DNA of 13,191 bases from Erysipelotrichaceae bacterium UBA1783 (GCA_002315205.1 DCGH01000074.1:27106-40296); one strand, 5' to 3'. Counted from the stretch's first letter, positions 1-8,240 are shown. Made by a program: numbers and translations. The notes: generated by a model from the letters alone, not told the origin.

Positions 1-1687
1 ATAGCTCATAGGTTGCTTTATCATCTAATGGTAGCTTTAAAACATCAATTTTTGGCTGGATTGAATTAGCAATATAGTCAATGATATTTAAATTTCTAAC
101 ACCTAGAAGGTCAAATTTAATTAAACCAGATTCTTCTAAGTAATCTTTTGTATATTGAGTCATATAAATATCGTTATTTTTATATAAAGGAACAATATCA
201 GTTAATGGATTTTTAGATAAAACGATACCAGCAGCATGCATTGTAGTATTTTTTGGTAAACCTTCCAGCTTGATAGAGATTTCATATAAATGCGTTACTG
301 CTGGATTTGCTTCAACTGTTTGTCTGAATAATGAATTATTCTGATAAACATCTTTTAATGAAGTATTTGAATCAACTAACTTTGATGTTATTAATTCAAG
401 GTCTCTTTCAGAAAGCTTTAAGATTTTTGCTACATCTCTGACGACAGCCTTCGCTTTTAAGCTATCGAAAGCAATAATGTTAGCTACATAATCTTTACCA
501 TATTTTTCCCTGACATAATTGATTACTTCGCCTCTTCTGTTATCAGGAATATCAATATCAATATCGGGCATTGTTATTCTTTCTGGATTTAAAAAACGTT
601 CAAATAATAATCCATTCGCAATTGGATCGACATGGGTTATACCTAAGCAATAAGAAACTAAGGAACCAACGACGCTTCCTCTTCCTGGACCAATATAAAT
701 ACCTTTTTTTCTTGCGTTTTTGATAATATCGTAAATAATTAAAAAATAATTATGGAAGCCCATTTTATTAATTATTTCTAATTCATAATTTAATCGTTTG
801 ATATAGGTGTTAGCAATTCTGTTCCCTTTTCGATATTTTAAACCAGTCATAGCTAATTCACTTAAATAGCTAGATGGTGAGATATCATTTTTAATCTGAT
901 ATTGCGGAAGCTCTGTTTTAATATCCTCTAATCTGATATTAATATCTTCACAAATCTTATCAGTATTTGCTAAAGCAAAATCACTATAAAGGTCCTTTAG
1001 CTCATCATACTGCTTTAAATAAGCTTGTGAGCTTAATACTAGTGAATGGTCATCTAAGGTTTTGTTTTCTTTTATTGCTAATAGTGCTTTTGTTGCTTCA
1101 TAATCTTCAATTGTTGCATATCTTGCATTTTCTACTGCAATTATTTTTTTTGTGATAGCTGGTTCTATTTCTAAAAGCTTTTCGTTATTAAAACGATTAT
1201 ATTTATTTAAATTGGAACCAATACCAATAAACCAGTCTGATTTCTGTAAAACAAAGGAAAGATACTTTCTGATTGCTTCAATATCATTGTTAGCTATAGA
1301 GCTATAAATATAGCTTTCATCTGCATCATTAATGATATAGCAATCCTCTGTTTCATTCTGTAGCTGTTTAAACTGTAAATATTTGTTTTCAGAACATAAA
1401 TAGCTGGATAATTTAATTAACGATTTAAAACCATTATTGTTTTTGGCAATAATTAAGTAAGCATATTTTTTTTCGTTAATTTCAACCTCTGCTCTAATTC
1501 CAACAATAGGCTTGATATGATTTGCTAAGCAGCCATGATAAAAAGGCATAACTGAAAATAGGTTTCTGTTTTCACAAATTCCTATTGCTTTATAGTTATG
1601 CTCTTTAGCAAAACTTATCAGATCATTAATCCTTAGGCTACTTTCCAATAAAGAATAGCAGCTCTGATTGTTGAATAAAACAGCCAT
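1..1687 (-). CDS. dnaE: DNA polymerase III subunit alpha DnaE, N-terminal part (cut by window edge)
   Basis: This is the replicative C-family DNA polymerase catalytic subunit, of which the first 562 residues are visible; the family is usually about 1,000-1,150 residues, so roughly half lies beyond base 1. In order it shows an N-terminal PHP-like domain (about 1-200), a GPGRGS nucleotide-binding motif (334-339) and the palm motif PDIDIDI (374-380), whose D377 and D379 match the first two catalytic aspartates of E. coli DnaE. The third falls in KFDLLG (524-529, D526). The start is the ATG at 1687-1685, preceded by AAGGAG inside the end of nrnA, 3 bases after the nrnA stop. Oddity: the canonical HxHS metal motif near the N terminus is replaced by FNNQS, and the TDH motif by CEN, so the PHP metal site looks dead. 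In Firmicutes DnaE usually works beside PolC, which is not in this window. The family call is very sure. Confidence 0.97.
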   Translation of the reverse strand, partial: MAVLFNNQSCYSLLESSLRINDLISFAKEHNYKAIGICENRNLFSVMPFYHGCLANHIKPIVGIRAEVEINEKKYAYLIIAKNNNGFKSLIKLSSYLCSENKYLQFKQLQNETEDCYIINDADESYIYSSIANNDIEAIRKYLSFVLQKSDWFIGIGSNLNKYNRFNNEKLLEIEPAITKKIIAVENARYATIEDYEATKALLAIKENKTLDDHSLVLSSQAYLKQYDELKDLYSDFALANTDKICEDINIRLEDIKTELPQYQIKNDISPSSYLSELAMTGLKYRKGNRIANTYIKRLNYELEIINKMGFHNYFLIIYDIIKNARKKGIYIGPGRGSVVGSLVSYCLGITHVDPIANGLLFERFLNPERITMPDIDIDIPDNRRGEVINYVREKYGKDYVANIIAFDSLKAKAVVRDVAKILKLSERDLELITSKLVDSNTSLKDVYQNNSLFRQTVEANPAVTHLYEISIKLEGLPKNTTMHAAGIVLSKNPLTDIVPLYKNNDIYMTQYTKDYLEESGLIKFDLLGVRNLNIIDYIANSIQPKIDVLKLPLDDKATYEL

Positions 1688-1690
1688 TGA

Positions 1691-2629
1691 TTACTCCTTT
1701 GCTTCAATTAAAAGCTGGATACATTCTTCCTTTTCCTCTTCAGTCATCTCAGGAATACCACAGGCAAGTCGGTGACCGCCACCACCATATTTATTGGCAA
1801 TCTGAACCACTGATGGACCATGGCTTCTTAAGGAAGCAGTCCAGTTTCCATTATCTAATTGTGAGAATGCAGCGTATTTGTCTACATTTTTTACCTTTGC
1901 TAATATATCAATAAAATGCTTTGGTTCATGCTCTGAAAGGTTCATATCCTTTCTTTGCTGAAGCGTTGAACAATAATAGCCTAAATCATCGACAAAGGTA
2001 ATCTGATTACGGAAATAGGTCTCAGCATTGTATCTTTTAGTATCAACATCAAAAACAGCTCTGTTGATGGCAACAATATCAATTCCAGTAGAGATTAAAG
2101 TTGCACATGCAGCAAATGTTTCAGCAGTTACTGAACCAATAGTTAATGAGCAGGTATCTGTTAAGATTCCAGCAAATAAAAACTTTGCTGAATCCTTAGT
2201 GAATTTCCAGCCAACCTCTTTAGCAATTCTTGTTACTAATAAAGAGGCTGAATCCGCTTTTGAATCAACATATCCATAATCACAGCACTCTTCAGAGGCT
2301 AAATGATGGTCTATTTTTAATGTACAAGCTCCTTTAGCGAAAGAGGTATCATCACTTCTAGCTGCAGTTGAGGTATCTAAAGAAATGGTTAATGATTGTT
2401 CAATGATTTCTTCACTAACATCATCCATATCCTCTACAAAACCAGGATTTCTTAGCTTTTGAATACCATATAAATAAACCTTTTTATCAGGATAATTATC
2501 TAATATTAAATGCTTTAAACCAGTGGTTGAACCATAAGCATCATAATCGGGATCGATATGACGATATAATACAATAGAATTATATTTCTCAATGATTTCC
2601 TTGACCTGTAAGGCTGTAACATATTCCAT
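1691..2629 (-). CDS. nrnA: DHH-family bifunctional oligoribonuclease / pAp phosphatase NrnA
   Basis: This is a cytoplasmic DHH/DHHA1 phosphoesterase of 312 residues, close to the usual 310-325. The family degrades short RNA oligonucleotides (nanoRNAs) to mononucleotides and removes the 3' phosphate from pAp. Visible motifs are RHIDPDYDAYGS (23-34, with H24, D28 and D30 as metal ligands), D85 in SLDTS, the DHH triplet at 107-109, D158 in LTDT, and the DHHA1 substrate loop GGGGH at 282-286. The RHxxPDxDAYGS wording fits B. subtilis NrnA closely. I chose the ATG at 2629 because GAGG lies 6 bases upstream of it; an in-frame TTG at 2647 would add six residues but has no ribosome site. The gene has its own extended -10 promoter and is followed after 3 bases by dnaE, a neighbour pair also seen near each other in Bacillus. 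A c-di-AMP phosphodiesterase role is less likely because no GGDEF or membrane segments are present. Confidence 0.93.
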   Translation of the reverse strand: MEYVTALQVKEIIEKYNSIVLYRHIDPDYDAYGSTTGLKHLILDNYPDKKVYLYGIQKLRNPGFVEDMDDVSEEIIEQSLTISLDTSTAARSDDTSFAKGACTLKIDHHLASEECCDYGYVDSKADSASLLVTRIAKEVGWKFTKDSAKFLFAGILTDTCSLTIGSVTAETFAACATLISTGIDIVAINRAVFDVDTKRYNAETYFRNQITFVDDLGYYCSTLQQRKDMNLSEHEPKHFIDILAKVKNVDKYAAFSQLDNGNWTASLRSHGPSVVQIANKYGGGGHRLACGIPEMTEEEKEECIQLLIEAKE

Positions 2630-2633
2630 AAAA

Positions 2634-2639
2634 CACCTC
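2634..2639 (-). promoter_or_regulatory. Ribosome binding site fixing the nrnA start
   Basis: Read on the minus strand this is GAGGTG, with GAGG ending 6 bases before the ATG at 2629. It supports starting NrnA at MEYVTAL and rejects the in-frame TTG at 2647, which lies upstream of the ribosome site. Confidence 0.8.
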
Positions 2640-2659
2640 GTATACAAACTTCTCTTTTT

Positions 2660-2668
2660 ATTATATCA
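2660..2668 (-). promoter_or_regulatory. Extended -10 promoter for nrnA-dnaE
   Basis: The minus strand reads TGATATAAT, a perfect extended -10 element (TGnTATAAT) about 30 bases upstream of the nrnA ATG. No good TTGACA-like -35 is found at 16-18 bases; the hexamer at 17-base spacing is TTTCCT. This is normal for extended -10 promoters. It lies downstream of the ackA terminator, so nrnA-dnaE is probably a separate transcription unit. Confidence 0.75.
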
Positions 2669-2700
2669 AAAAATAAATGACTAGGAAATCTTACTTGGCA

Positions 2701-2728
2701 AGAAAAAAAGACAGCTTTCGCTGTCTTT
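2701..2728 (-). terminator. Rho-independent terminator of the smc-ftsY-ylxM-ackA operon
   Basis: A 9-bp perfect stem (2707-2715 with 2720-2728) closes a four-base loop that reads GAAA on the minus strand, a stable GNRA-type tetraloop. It is followed in the minus direction by a T-rich run (seven consecutive T counting the stem end). The hairpin begins 6 bases after the ackA stop. Read on the plus strand it also has a T-rich tail, but no plus gene ends here. Confidence 0.93.
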
Positions 2729-2734
2729 CATTTT

Positions 2735-3925
2735 TTATAAGCCTAATAATCTAACAGTATCTCTAGCAATCATTACTTCTTCATCAGTTGGAACAACCCA
2801 AACTTCAATCTTAGAATCAGCTGAAGAAATCTTGATATTTTCGCCACGCTTTGAATTAGCTTCAGCATCTAGCTTAACGCCAAATGGTTCTTCTAATAAA
2901 GCACAGATTTCTGCTCTAACCTTACCATCATTTTCACCTAAACCAGCTGTGAAGATAATAGCATCAACATGGCCTAACTGAACATAGTAAGAACCGATAT
3001 AACCAGCAACACGCTGAGCATACATCTTTCTAGCTAAGATTGCTCTTTCGTTACCAGCATCAACTGCTGCCTGGATATCTCTAGCATCACTTGAAACACC
3101 AGAAACACCTAAGAACCCTGACTTTTTATTTGCTACATTGATGATCTGAGCAGCATTTAAGCCTGTCTTTTCCATTAAGTAAGGGATAACAGATGGATCG
3201 AAATCACCAGTTCTACCACCCATCATAATACCTGCTAATGGAGTGAAACCCATTGAAGTATTAACACACTTGCCCTGTGAAATAGCAGCTAAAGAAGCAC
3301 CATTTCCTAAATGACAAGAGATAATATTCTTATGAGGACAACCGCAGATTTCTGCATATGTCTGAGCAATATACTTATGAGATGTACCGTGGAAGCCATA
3401 TCTTCTTACACCATACTGTTCATAATATTCCATTGGGAAAGGATATAAGTATGTTTCCTTAGCCATTGATAAATGGAAAGATGTATCATATACAGCAACG
3501 TGTCCTACATTTTCAGGTAAAGCTTCCTTGAAAGCCTTATAACCTGTGTAGTTAGCCATCATATGTAAAGGTCCTAAATCCTTCATATCAATGATATCCT
3601 GAGCAACTTCAGTAGTTAATACTGCAGAATCAGCATACTTTTCGCCACCATGTAAAACTCTGTGACCAACGCCTTCAATTTCATCCATGCTCTTAACGAT
3701 GCCATACTTAACTAAAGCTTCTAAAAGCATATCTACACCCTTTTTATGATCAGGAATAGGTAAAACCTGTGTTTTCTTTTCACCATTTACTCTGATAGTG
3801 AAAATTGCATCATCCATACCGATTCTTTCAACAACACCACTTGTTAGTACTGTTTCAGAAGGCATTTCGAATAACTTGAACTTTAATGATGAACTTCCAG
3901 CATTAACTGCCATTACTTTACTCAT
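2735..3925 (-). CDS. ackA: Acetate kinase
   Basis: This cytoplasmic ASKHA-fold kinase interconverts acetyl phosphate + ADP and acetate + ATP, the substrate-level phosphorylation step of acetate fermentation. Length is 396 residues, standard for the family. Matches to the known catalytic residues are N8 in NAGSSSLKF, R89 in GHRVLHGG, D147 in YDTSF, H179 in GFHGTSH, R238 in GGRTGD, and the Glu pair 382-383 in PTDEEVMIA. The start MSKVMAVNAGSSS matches other AckA N termini and has GGAGGAAG just upstream. It overlaps the end of ylxM by 8 bases, which implies translational coupling and the same mRNA as smc-ftsY-ylxM. The usual partner phosphotransacetylase (pta) is not in the window. The reading frame is intact and composition matches its neighbours. 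Function is very secure; only its operon membership is unusual. Confidence 0.98.
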   Translation of the reverse strand: MSKVMAVNAGSSSLKFKLFEMPSETVLTSGVVERIGMDDAIFTIRVNGEKKTQVLPIPDHKKGVDMLLEALVKYGIVKSMDEIEGVGHRVLHGGEKYADSAVLTTEVAQDIIDMKDLGPLHMMANYTGYKAFKEALPENVGHVAVYDTSFHLSMAKETYLYPFPMEYYEQYGVRRYGFHGTSHKYIAQTYAEICGCPHKNIISCHLGNGASLAAISQGKCVNTSMGFTPLAGIMMGGRTGDFDPSVIPYLMEKTGLNAAQIINVANKKSGFLGVSGVSSDARDIQAAVDAGNERAILARKMYAQRVAGYIGSYYVQLGHVDAIIFTAGLGENDGKVRAEICALLEEPFGVKLDAEANSKRGENIKISSADSKIEVWVVPTDEEVMIARDTVRLLGL

Positions 3926-4247
3926 ATTCTTCTTCCTCCAATGTGTTTAATTCATCTACTATTTTATCAACCTGAACGTTGTTCAGCTTTAATAACTCCT
4001 CATATAGTTTACTTCTTTTTTTGTAATTTTGGTATAAGTGAAGTAAACTTTCATATTCCTCAAGGGCTTTTTCTCCCTTTTTGATGGCATCATGAACTGC
4101 ATTACGGCTAATTTCCAGATTTTCAGCAATCTCTGCTAATGATAAATCCTCATAGAAATACAACTGTAATATTTCTTTTTGCCTTTGTGATAATAATGGA
4201 AGGTAAAATGGCAATAGCTCATTTACCTTATTAAACATATCATCCAT
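3918..4247 (-). CDS. ylxM: YlxM/UPF0122-family SRP-associated HTH protein
   Basis: This small protein of 109 residues has a sigma-70 region 4-like helix-turn-helix. The stretch from LLSQRQKEIL (about 18-27) through YEDLSLAEIAENL and SRNAVHDAIKKGEKAL (to about 62) is the typical YlxM pattern, followed by a helical, charged C-terminal tail ending in an acidic run. In Firmicutes ylxM is usually between ftsY and ffh, and in streptococci the protein has been linked to signal recognition particle function; its precise biochemical role is not settled. Here ATG 4247 follows the ftsY stop after 1 base, with AAGGG 8 bases upstream. The downstream gene is ackA instead of ffh, and the two overlap by 8 bases. 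A start at Met4 (4238) is possible but less well placed relative to the ribosome site. It could in principle be an operon regulator. Confidence 0.9.
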   Translation of the reverse strand: MDDMFNKVNELLPFYLPLLSQRQKEILQLYFYEDLSLAEIAENLEISRNAVHDAIKKGEKALEEYESLLHLYQNYKKRSKLYEELLKLNNVQVDKIVDELNTLEEEEYE

Positions 4248-4248
4248 A

Positions 4249-5187
4249 TTAGTTTCCCTTGATTAGCATTCTGGCATAATCCTCAATAGTAAATTGAGAA
4301 ATTGCTTCAATGTTTTCACCATAGGTCATAAAGACAACTGGCAGATTGTACTTATCATTAATAGATAGAACAATTCCACCCTTACTTGTGCCATCCATTT
4401 TCGTTAGAACAACACCAGTAACCTTACTTGATTCAATGAACATTTCTGCCTGTGATAAACCATTCTGACCAGTAGTTGCATCAATTGTTAGCCAGATATC
4501 TAGGTCATTTGTTGCTAACTCTCGCTTAGTAACCTTAACCATCTTTTCTAATTCCTTCATCAGATTGGTTTTGTTCTGTAAGCGTCCTGCTGTATCAGCA
4601 ATAATGATATCAACAGGATTTTCCTTATAATATCGACAGCCATCTACTAATACGCTTGCTGGGTCCGCATTCTCTTTACCAGAAACACAATGAACATTTA
4701 GACGATCTGCCCATCTTTGAAGCTGGTCAATTGCCCCTGCTCTAAAGGTATCTGCAGCAATTAAGCCAACTGTTTTTCCTTCTGATTTAAAATGGTTGAT
4801 TAGCTTGGAAATTGTTGTTGTTTTGCCTGCACCATTGACACCTACCATCATAATTAGCTTATTAGTGTGTTCTTTTATATCGATAATATTTTTATCTTTA
4901 TATCGTTCGATAATAATGTCACAAAGCTCATCAGTGATTCTTTCAGCGCTTCTCATAAACTTTTCGTTTACTCTCTCTTTTAGCTCATCCATAATCTTTT
5001 CAGCAGCTTCAACACCAATATCAGCACCAATTAATAGGGCTAATAGCTCTTCGTAAATATCATCGTTATTTGCTGAATAACCACCAAATAGCTCTGTAAT
5101 CTTTACAGCTAATGATTTATGTGTACTGTATCCATCTAAGTAATTAGAAATACTAGATTCCTTTTTTTTCTTGCCAAATAAACCCAT
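4249..5187 (-). CDS. ftsY: Signal recognition particle receptor FtsY
   Basis: This SRP-type GTPase of 312 residues docks SRP-ribosome complexes at the membrane by pairing with Ffh. The N-domain helices span about 20-95. The G domain carries GVNGAGKT (P-loop, 116-123), DTFRAGA (146-152), DTAGR (198-202), TKMDG (262-266) and a GG-containing closing loop at 270-271. The N terminus MGLFGKKKKE is basic, as expected for a membrane-binding segment; the long acidic A domain of E. coli FtsY is absent, which is common in Firmicutes. The start ATG overlaps the smc stop by one base (TAATG), with GGAGGAG upstream inside smc. The next gene, ylxM, starts 1 base after its stop. An Ffh assignment is excluded because there is no methionine-rich M domain after the G domain. 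Confidence 0.97.
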   Translation of the reverse strand: MGLFGKKKKESSISNYLDGYSTHKSLAVKITELFGGYSANNDDIYEELLALLIGADIGVEAAEKIMDELKERVNEKFMRSAERITDELCDIIIERYKDKNIIDIKEHTNKLIMMVGVNGAGKTTTISKLINHFKSEGKTVGLIAADTFRAGAIDQLQRWADRLNVHCVSGKENADPASVLVDGCRYYKENPVDIIIADTAGRLQNKTNLMKELEKMVKVTKRELATNDLDIWLTIDATTGQNGLSQAEMFIESSKVTGVVLTKMDGTSKGGIVLSINDKYNLPVVFMTYGENIEAISQFTIEDYARMLIKGN

Positions 5188-8123
5188 TATTTCTCCTCCG
5201 CTTCATCAATAATATTTAAGGCATCCTTTAGTTTTACCTTTAAAACATTAGAAATACCCTTTTGCTGCATTGTAATACCATATAATACATCACATTCTGT
5301 CATAGTTCCAGGTCTATGAGTAATAACTAAGAACTGTGTATTTGACTGGAATTTATGGATATATCTTGCAAAACGGTCGACATTTCCCTGGTCTAATGCT
5401 GCTTCGACCTCATCAAAGATGCATAATGGAACAGGTCTTGCCTTTAATATAGCAAATAATACACAAATCGCAATTAATGATTTTTCTCCACCTGAGAATA
5501 AACGAATATTCTGAATATTCTTTCCAGGAGGCTGAACATTGATATCAATACCAGTGTTCAGAATATCATTTGGATCCTCTAAAATCAGTTTTGCTTTGCC
5601 ACCACCAAATAGTACGGTAAATACCTCAGGTAAAGCAGCATTGATGGCATTAAATGTTTCTGTGAACTGCTTTGTCATAACCTCATCCATCTCATTAATT
5701 GCACCAAGTAGCTTATCTCTTGATTCAATTAATTCGTTAATCTGGCTATTCATAAATTCATATCTCTGATTTACTTCTTCATAATCAGCAGGTGCATCCA
5801 GATTGACATTGCCTAATTCTGCGATTTCTCTTCTTAACTGAGGAACCTCTTCTCTAGCTGCATCGATATCAACATCATAGGACTGATTTGATGCATATTC
5901 ATAGGTTAACTGATAATCTCTTGCTAAACGTTCCAGCATATTATCTCTATTAGCCATTGTCTTTGCTTTATCGATATTTAAGGCACCAGTCTGTCTTGTA
6001 ATATCCATTAGCTCTTCACGAACCTGGCGTAATTGAGAGAATTTTCTCTGCATTTCGTTGTTTGCCTGAATTCTTCTTTCACGCTTTGCCTGAATCGTTG
6101 AAGTGATTTCATCCTTACGTGTATAAGCGTTATTTAATGATACAATTAGCTGATCCTCATAAGAGCTTGTTTCATCATTATCATCCGGTTTAATACGGTC
6201 ATATTCTTCCTTTAAGCCTTCATATTTAGAACGCTTAATATTGATAACCTCTTTGATAGAAGCTAATTGCTCTCTTAATGATCCACGCTTTTGCTGCTGG
6301 CTGTCTAATTCTCTAGTTGCTTTGTTATATTCAGCAGTTAAAGAATCCATTTCAAGATTTAAATCAGCTAAACGCTTTTCAGCATCATTTAACTGCTTTT
6401 GGTATGTTAATGGTGAATCCATGGTCTTGTTATAACCACCAGCCATCGTACCACCCTTGTAGATAACATCTCCATCAACAGTGACAATCTTATAGCCATA
6501 ATTTAATCTTTTAGCTAATGCTGTTGCATGATCTAAATCATCAGTAACTAAAACATTACCTAATAAAGACATAACAACAGTATCAAACTTTTCTTCACAA
6601 TCAACAAAGTCTGCTGCTAAGCCTAAGAATCCTTCTGTATTTTCACAAACAAATAAATGGTCTTTGTTGACATATCTTGGCTTTAAAACAGTAATTGGTA
6701 AGAAGGTAGCTGTACCAGTTCTGTTCTTCTTTAAAAATTGAATTGCCTGCTTTGCACTGACATCATCCTTAGTAACAATATGATACATTGCTCCACCTAA
6801 AGCTGTTGTAACCATCTGCTGATAGCCTTCATCTGGCTTAAATAAATTGGTTACAGCATCATATATGCCAGGCAATACATTCTTATTACTGATAATAGAT
6901 TTAACACCAGCTTCCTTTTCAAATGGTGTCTTAATCATATTTTCAAGCATCTGCTTACGGCTTGAAAGGTTATTGAAATTATTAGAAACTATACCTAATC
7001 TTGTACGATTTGATGAAATAGAATCATTGTAGCTATCAATCTGCTGATCAATCAGTTCAATTTCGGCTTCAATTGCCTGCTGTCTTTCAAGACGATTATC
7101 TAGCTCTAAGCCTGCTTCATCAAGTGCCTGCTTAGTTGCAGCAATTTTAGCTTCAGTAGTACCAGTTTGAATAATATAATTACGTTTTTCTTCAATAGTA
7201 ACCTTTTGCTTTTCTAATAATGTAATTTCATCCGTTACAGCAAACAGATCGGATTGTAAACGATGAACATCTCCATCTATCGTATTGATCTCCATCTTTA
7301 AATCATCATTGGCATTCTCTAATATAGTGATATTTGCCTTTGTTGTTGTTTCCTTATACTCATAGTCAAATAGCTGCTGTTCAATTGTTTCTAAATCGTT
7401 AAGATAGTTTTCAATATCATTAACAATAACAGCAACCTCAATTTCAGTTAATCTCTTCTTTTTTTCTAAATACTGCTGTGCCTTTAAAGCCTGTCTCTTT
7501 AATGGAGAAACCTGCTTTTCAAGCTCAACTAAAACGTCATTTAAACGATCAATATTGCCTTGAGTATTGGCAAGCTTGTTTAATGACTCATTTTTTCTCT
7601 TTTTATATTTAGCAACGCCACTTGCTTCTTCAAACAAGCCTCTTCTATCTAATGGCTTAGCTTCAGCAAATGACTGGATATTACCTTGGGAAATAATTGA
7701 TAAGGAATCCTTTCCTAGACCAGTATCTAATGTTAGCTCCTCTATATCTCTTAAGCGACAGATTGTGTTATTAATCATATATTCACTTTCTGTTGCATCA
7801 CCCTTTTTATATAGCTTTCTAGTGACCTCTAGCTCTGTATAATCACTATTTAAGACATGATTTGTATTGTCAAATACTAATGTAACCTCACACATGTTGA
7901 CGCCTTTTTTGCCTTCAGAGCCAGCAAAGATAACATCAGACATACTGTTACCACGCATGTTTTTAGCTGATTTTTCGCCTAATACCCATTTTATTGCATC
8001 GATAATATTACTTTTACCACATCCATTTGGACCTACAATTCCAGTGAAATCACTGTCAAAATCAATGACAGTTTTTGTAGCAAAAGATTTAAATCCCTGT
8101 AAAATAATGCGCTTTAAAAACAT
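5187..8123 (-). CDS. smc: Chromosome partition protein Smc (short-armed)
   Basis: This is the core ATPase of the bacterial SMC-ScpAB condensin, which extrudes DNA loops and helps segregate replicated chromosomes. It has 978 residues. The N-terminal head contains the Walker A motif GPNGCGKS (31-38) and the Q-loop ISQGN (144-148). A first coiled-coil arm spans about 165-405, a hinge about 410-565 (glycine-rich end near 557-563) and a second arm about 575-805. The C-terminal head has the signature FSGGEKS (876-882), Walker B CIFDE (901-905, with E905 catalytic), the D-loop ALD and H936 in the H-loop THRPGT. Most bacterial Smc proteins are about 1,150-1,190 residues; the shortfall lies in both arms, with heads and hinge complete. 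The ATG at 8123 has GAGG 5 bases upstream, and the gene begins the operon. scpA/scpB and rnc, frequent partners or neighbours, are not in the window. Confidence 0.97.
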   Translation of the reverse strand: MFLKRIILQGFKSFATKTVIDFDSDFTGIVGPNGCGKSNIIDAIKWVLGEKSAKNMRGNSMSDVIFAGSEGKKGVNMCEVTLVFDNTNHVLNSDYTELEVTRKLYKKGDATESEYMINNTICRLRDIEELTLDTGLGKDSLSIISQGNIQSFAEAKPLDRRGLFEEASGVAKYKKRKNESLNKLANTQGNIDRLNDVLVELEKQVSPLKRQALKAQQYLEKKKRLTEIEVAVIVNDIENYLNDLETIEQQLFDYEYKETTTKANITILENANDDLKMEINTIDGDVHRLQSDLFAVTDEITLLEKQKVTIEEKRNYIIQTGTTEAKIAATKQALDEAGLELDNRLERQQAIEAEIELIDQQIDSYNDSISSNRTRLGIVSNNFNNLSSRKQMLENMIKTPFEKEAGVKSIISNKNVLPGIYDAVTNLFKPDEGYQQMVTTALGGAMYHIVTKDDVSAKQAIQFLKKNRTGTATFLPITVLKPRYVNKDHLFVCENTEGFLGLAADFVDCEEKFDTVVMSLLGNVLVTDDLDHATALAKRLNYGYKIVTVDGDVIYKGGTMAGGYNKTMDSPLTYQKQLNDAEKRLADLNLEMDSLTAEYNKATRELDSQQQKRGSLREQLASIKEVINIKRSKYEGLKEEYDRIKPDDNDETSSYEDQLIVSLNNAYTRKDEITSTIQAKRERRIQANNEMQRKFSQLRQVREELMDITRQTGALNIDKAKTMANRDNMLERLARDYQLTYEYASNQSYDVDIDAAREEVPQLRREIAELGNVNLDAPADYEEVNQRYEFMNSQINELIESRDKLLGAINEMDEVMTKQFTETFNAINAALPEVFTVLFGGGKAKLILEDPNDILNTGIDINVQPPGKNIQNIRLFSGGEKSLIAICVLFAILKARPVPLCIFDEVEAALDQGNVDRFARYIHKFQSNTQFLVITHRPGTMTECDVLYGITMQQKGISNVLKVKLKDALNIIDEAEEK

Positions 8124-8145
8124 AAAAACCTCGTTTCACCCAATA

Positions 8146-8151
8146 ATTATA
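8146..8151 (-). promoter_or_regulatory. -10 element of the smc operon promoter
   Basis: The minus strand reads TATAAT about 23 bases upstream of the smc ATG. The hexamer 17 bases further upstream (8174-8169) is TTTATT, only a weak -35. Transcription from here would cover smc-ftsY-ylxM-ackA and end at the terminator near 2707, about 5.4 kb. The element overlaps one of two TTAGTA copies spaced 11 bases apart. Confidence 0.6.
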
Positions 8152-8231
8152 CTAAAAAAATACTAATAAATAAACCCATAATTAAAAACTCATTAAGAAG
8201 TAAATAATCAAATACCTATATTTTTTATTTG

Positions 8232-8240
8232 TGATATAAT
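8232..8240 (+). promoter_or_regulatory. Extended -10 promoter of the acyl-CoA synthetase gene
   Basis: TGATATAAT is a perfect extended -10 element, the same nine bases as at the nrnA promoter, preceded by a T-rich stretch. No TTGACA-like -35 is seen at normal spacing. GGAGG follows at 8252-8256, 10 bases before the ATG at 8267, giving a short leader. Confidence 0.72.

Noticed and set aside
967..1155. Leucine-rich 62-residue plus-strand reading frame resembling a small hydrophobic protein
   Set aside because: It is antisense to dnaE, has no ribosome site, and its Leu/His-rich composition is what the complement of an AT-rich coding frame gives.
5162..5169. Run of eight A (minus strand) in codons 7-9 of ftsY, a possible slippage site
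   Set aside because: It encodes the expected lysine cluster of the membrane-binding N terminus, the main frame continues as a complete FtsY, and no useful alternate product is seen.
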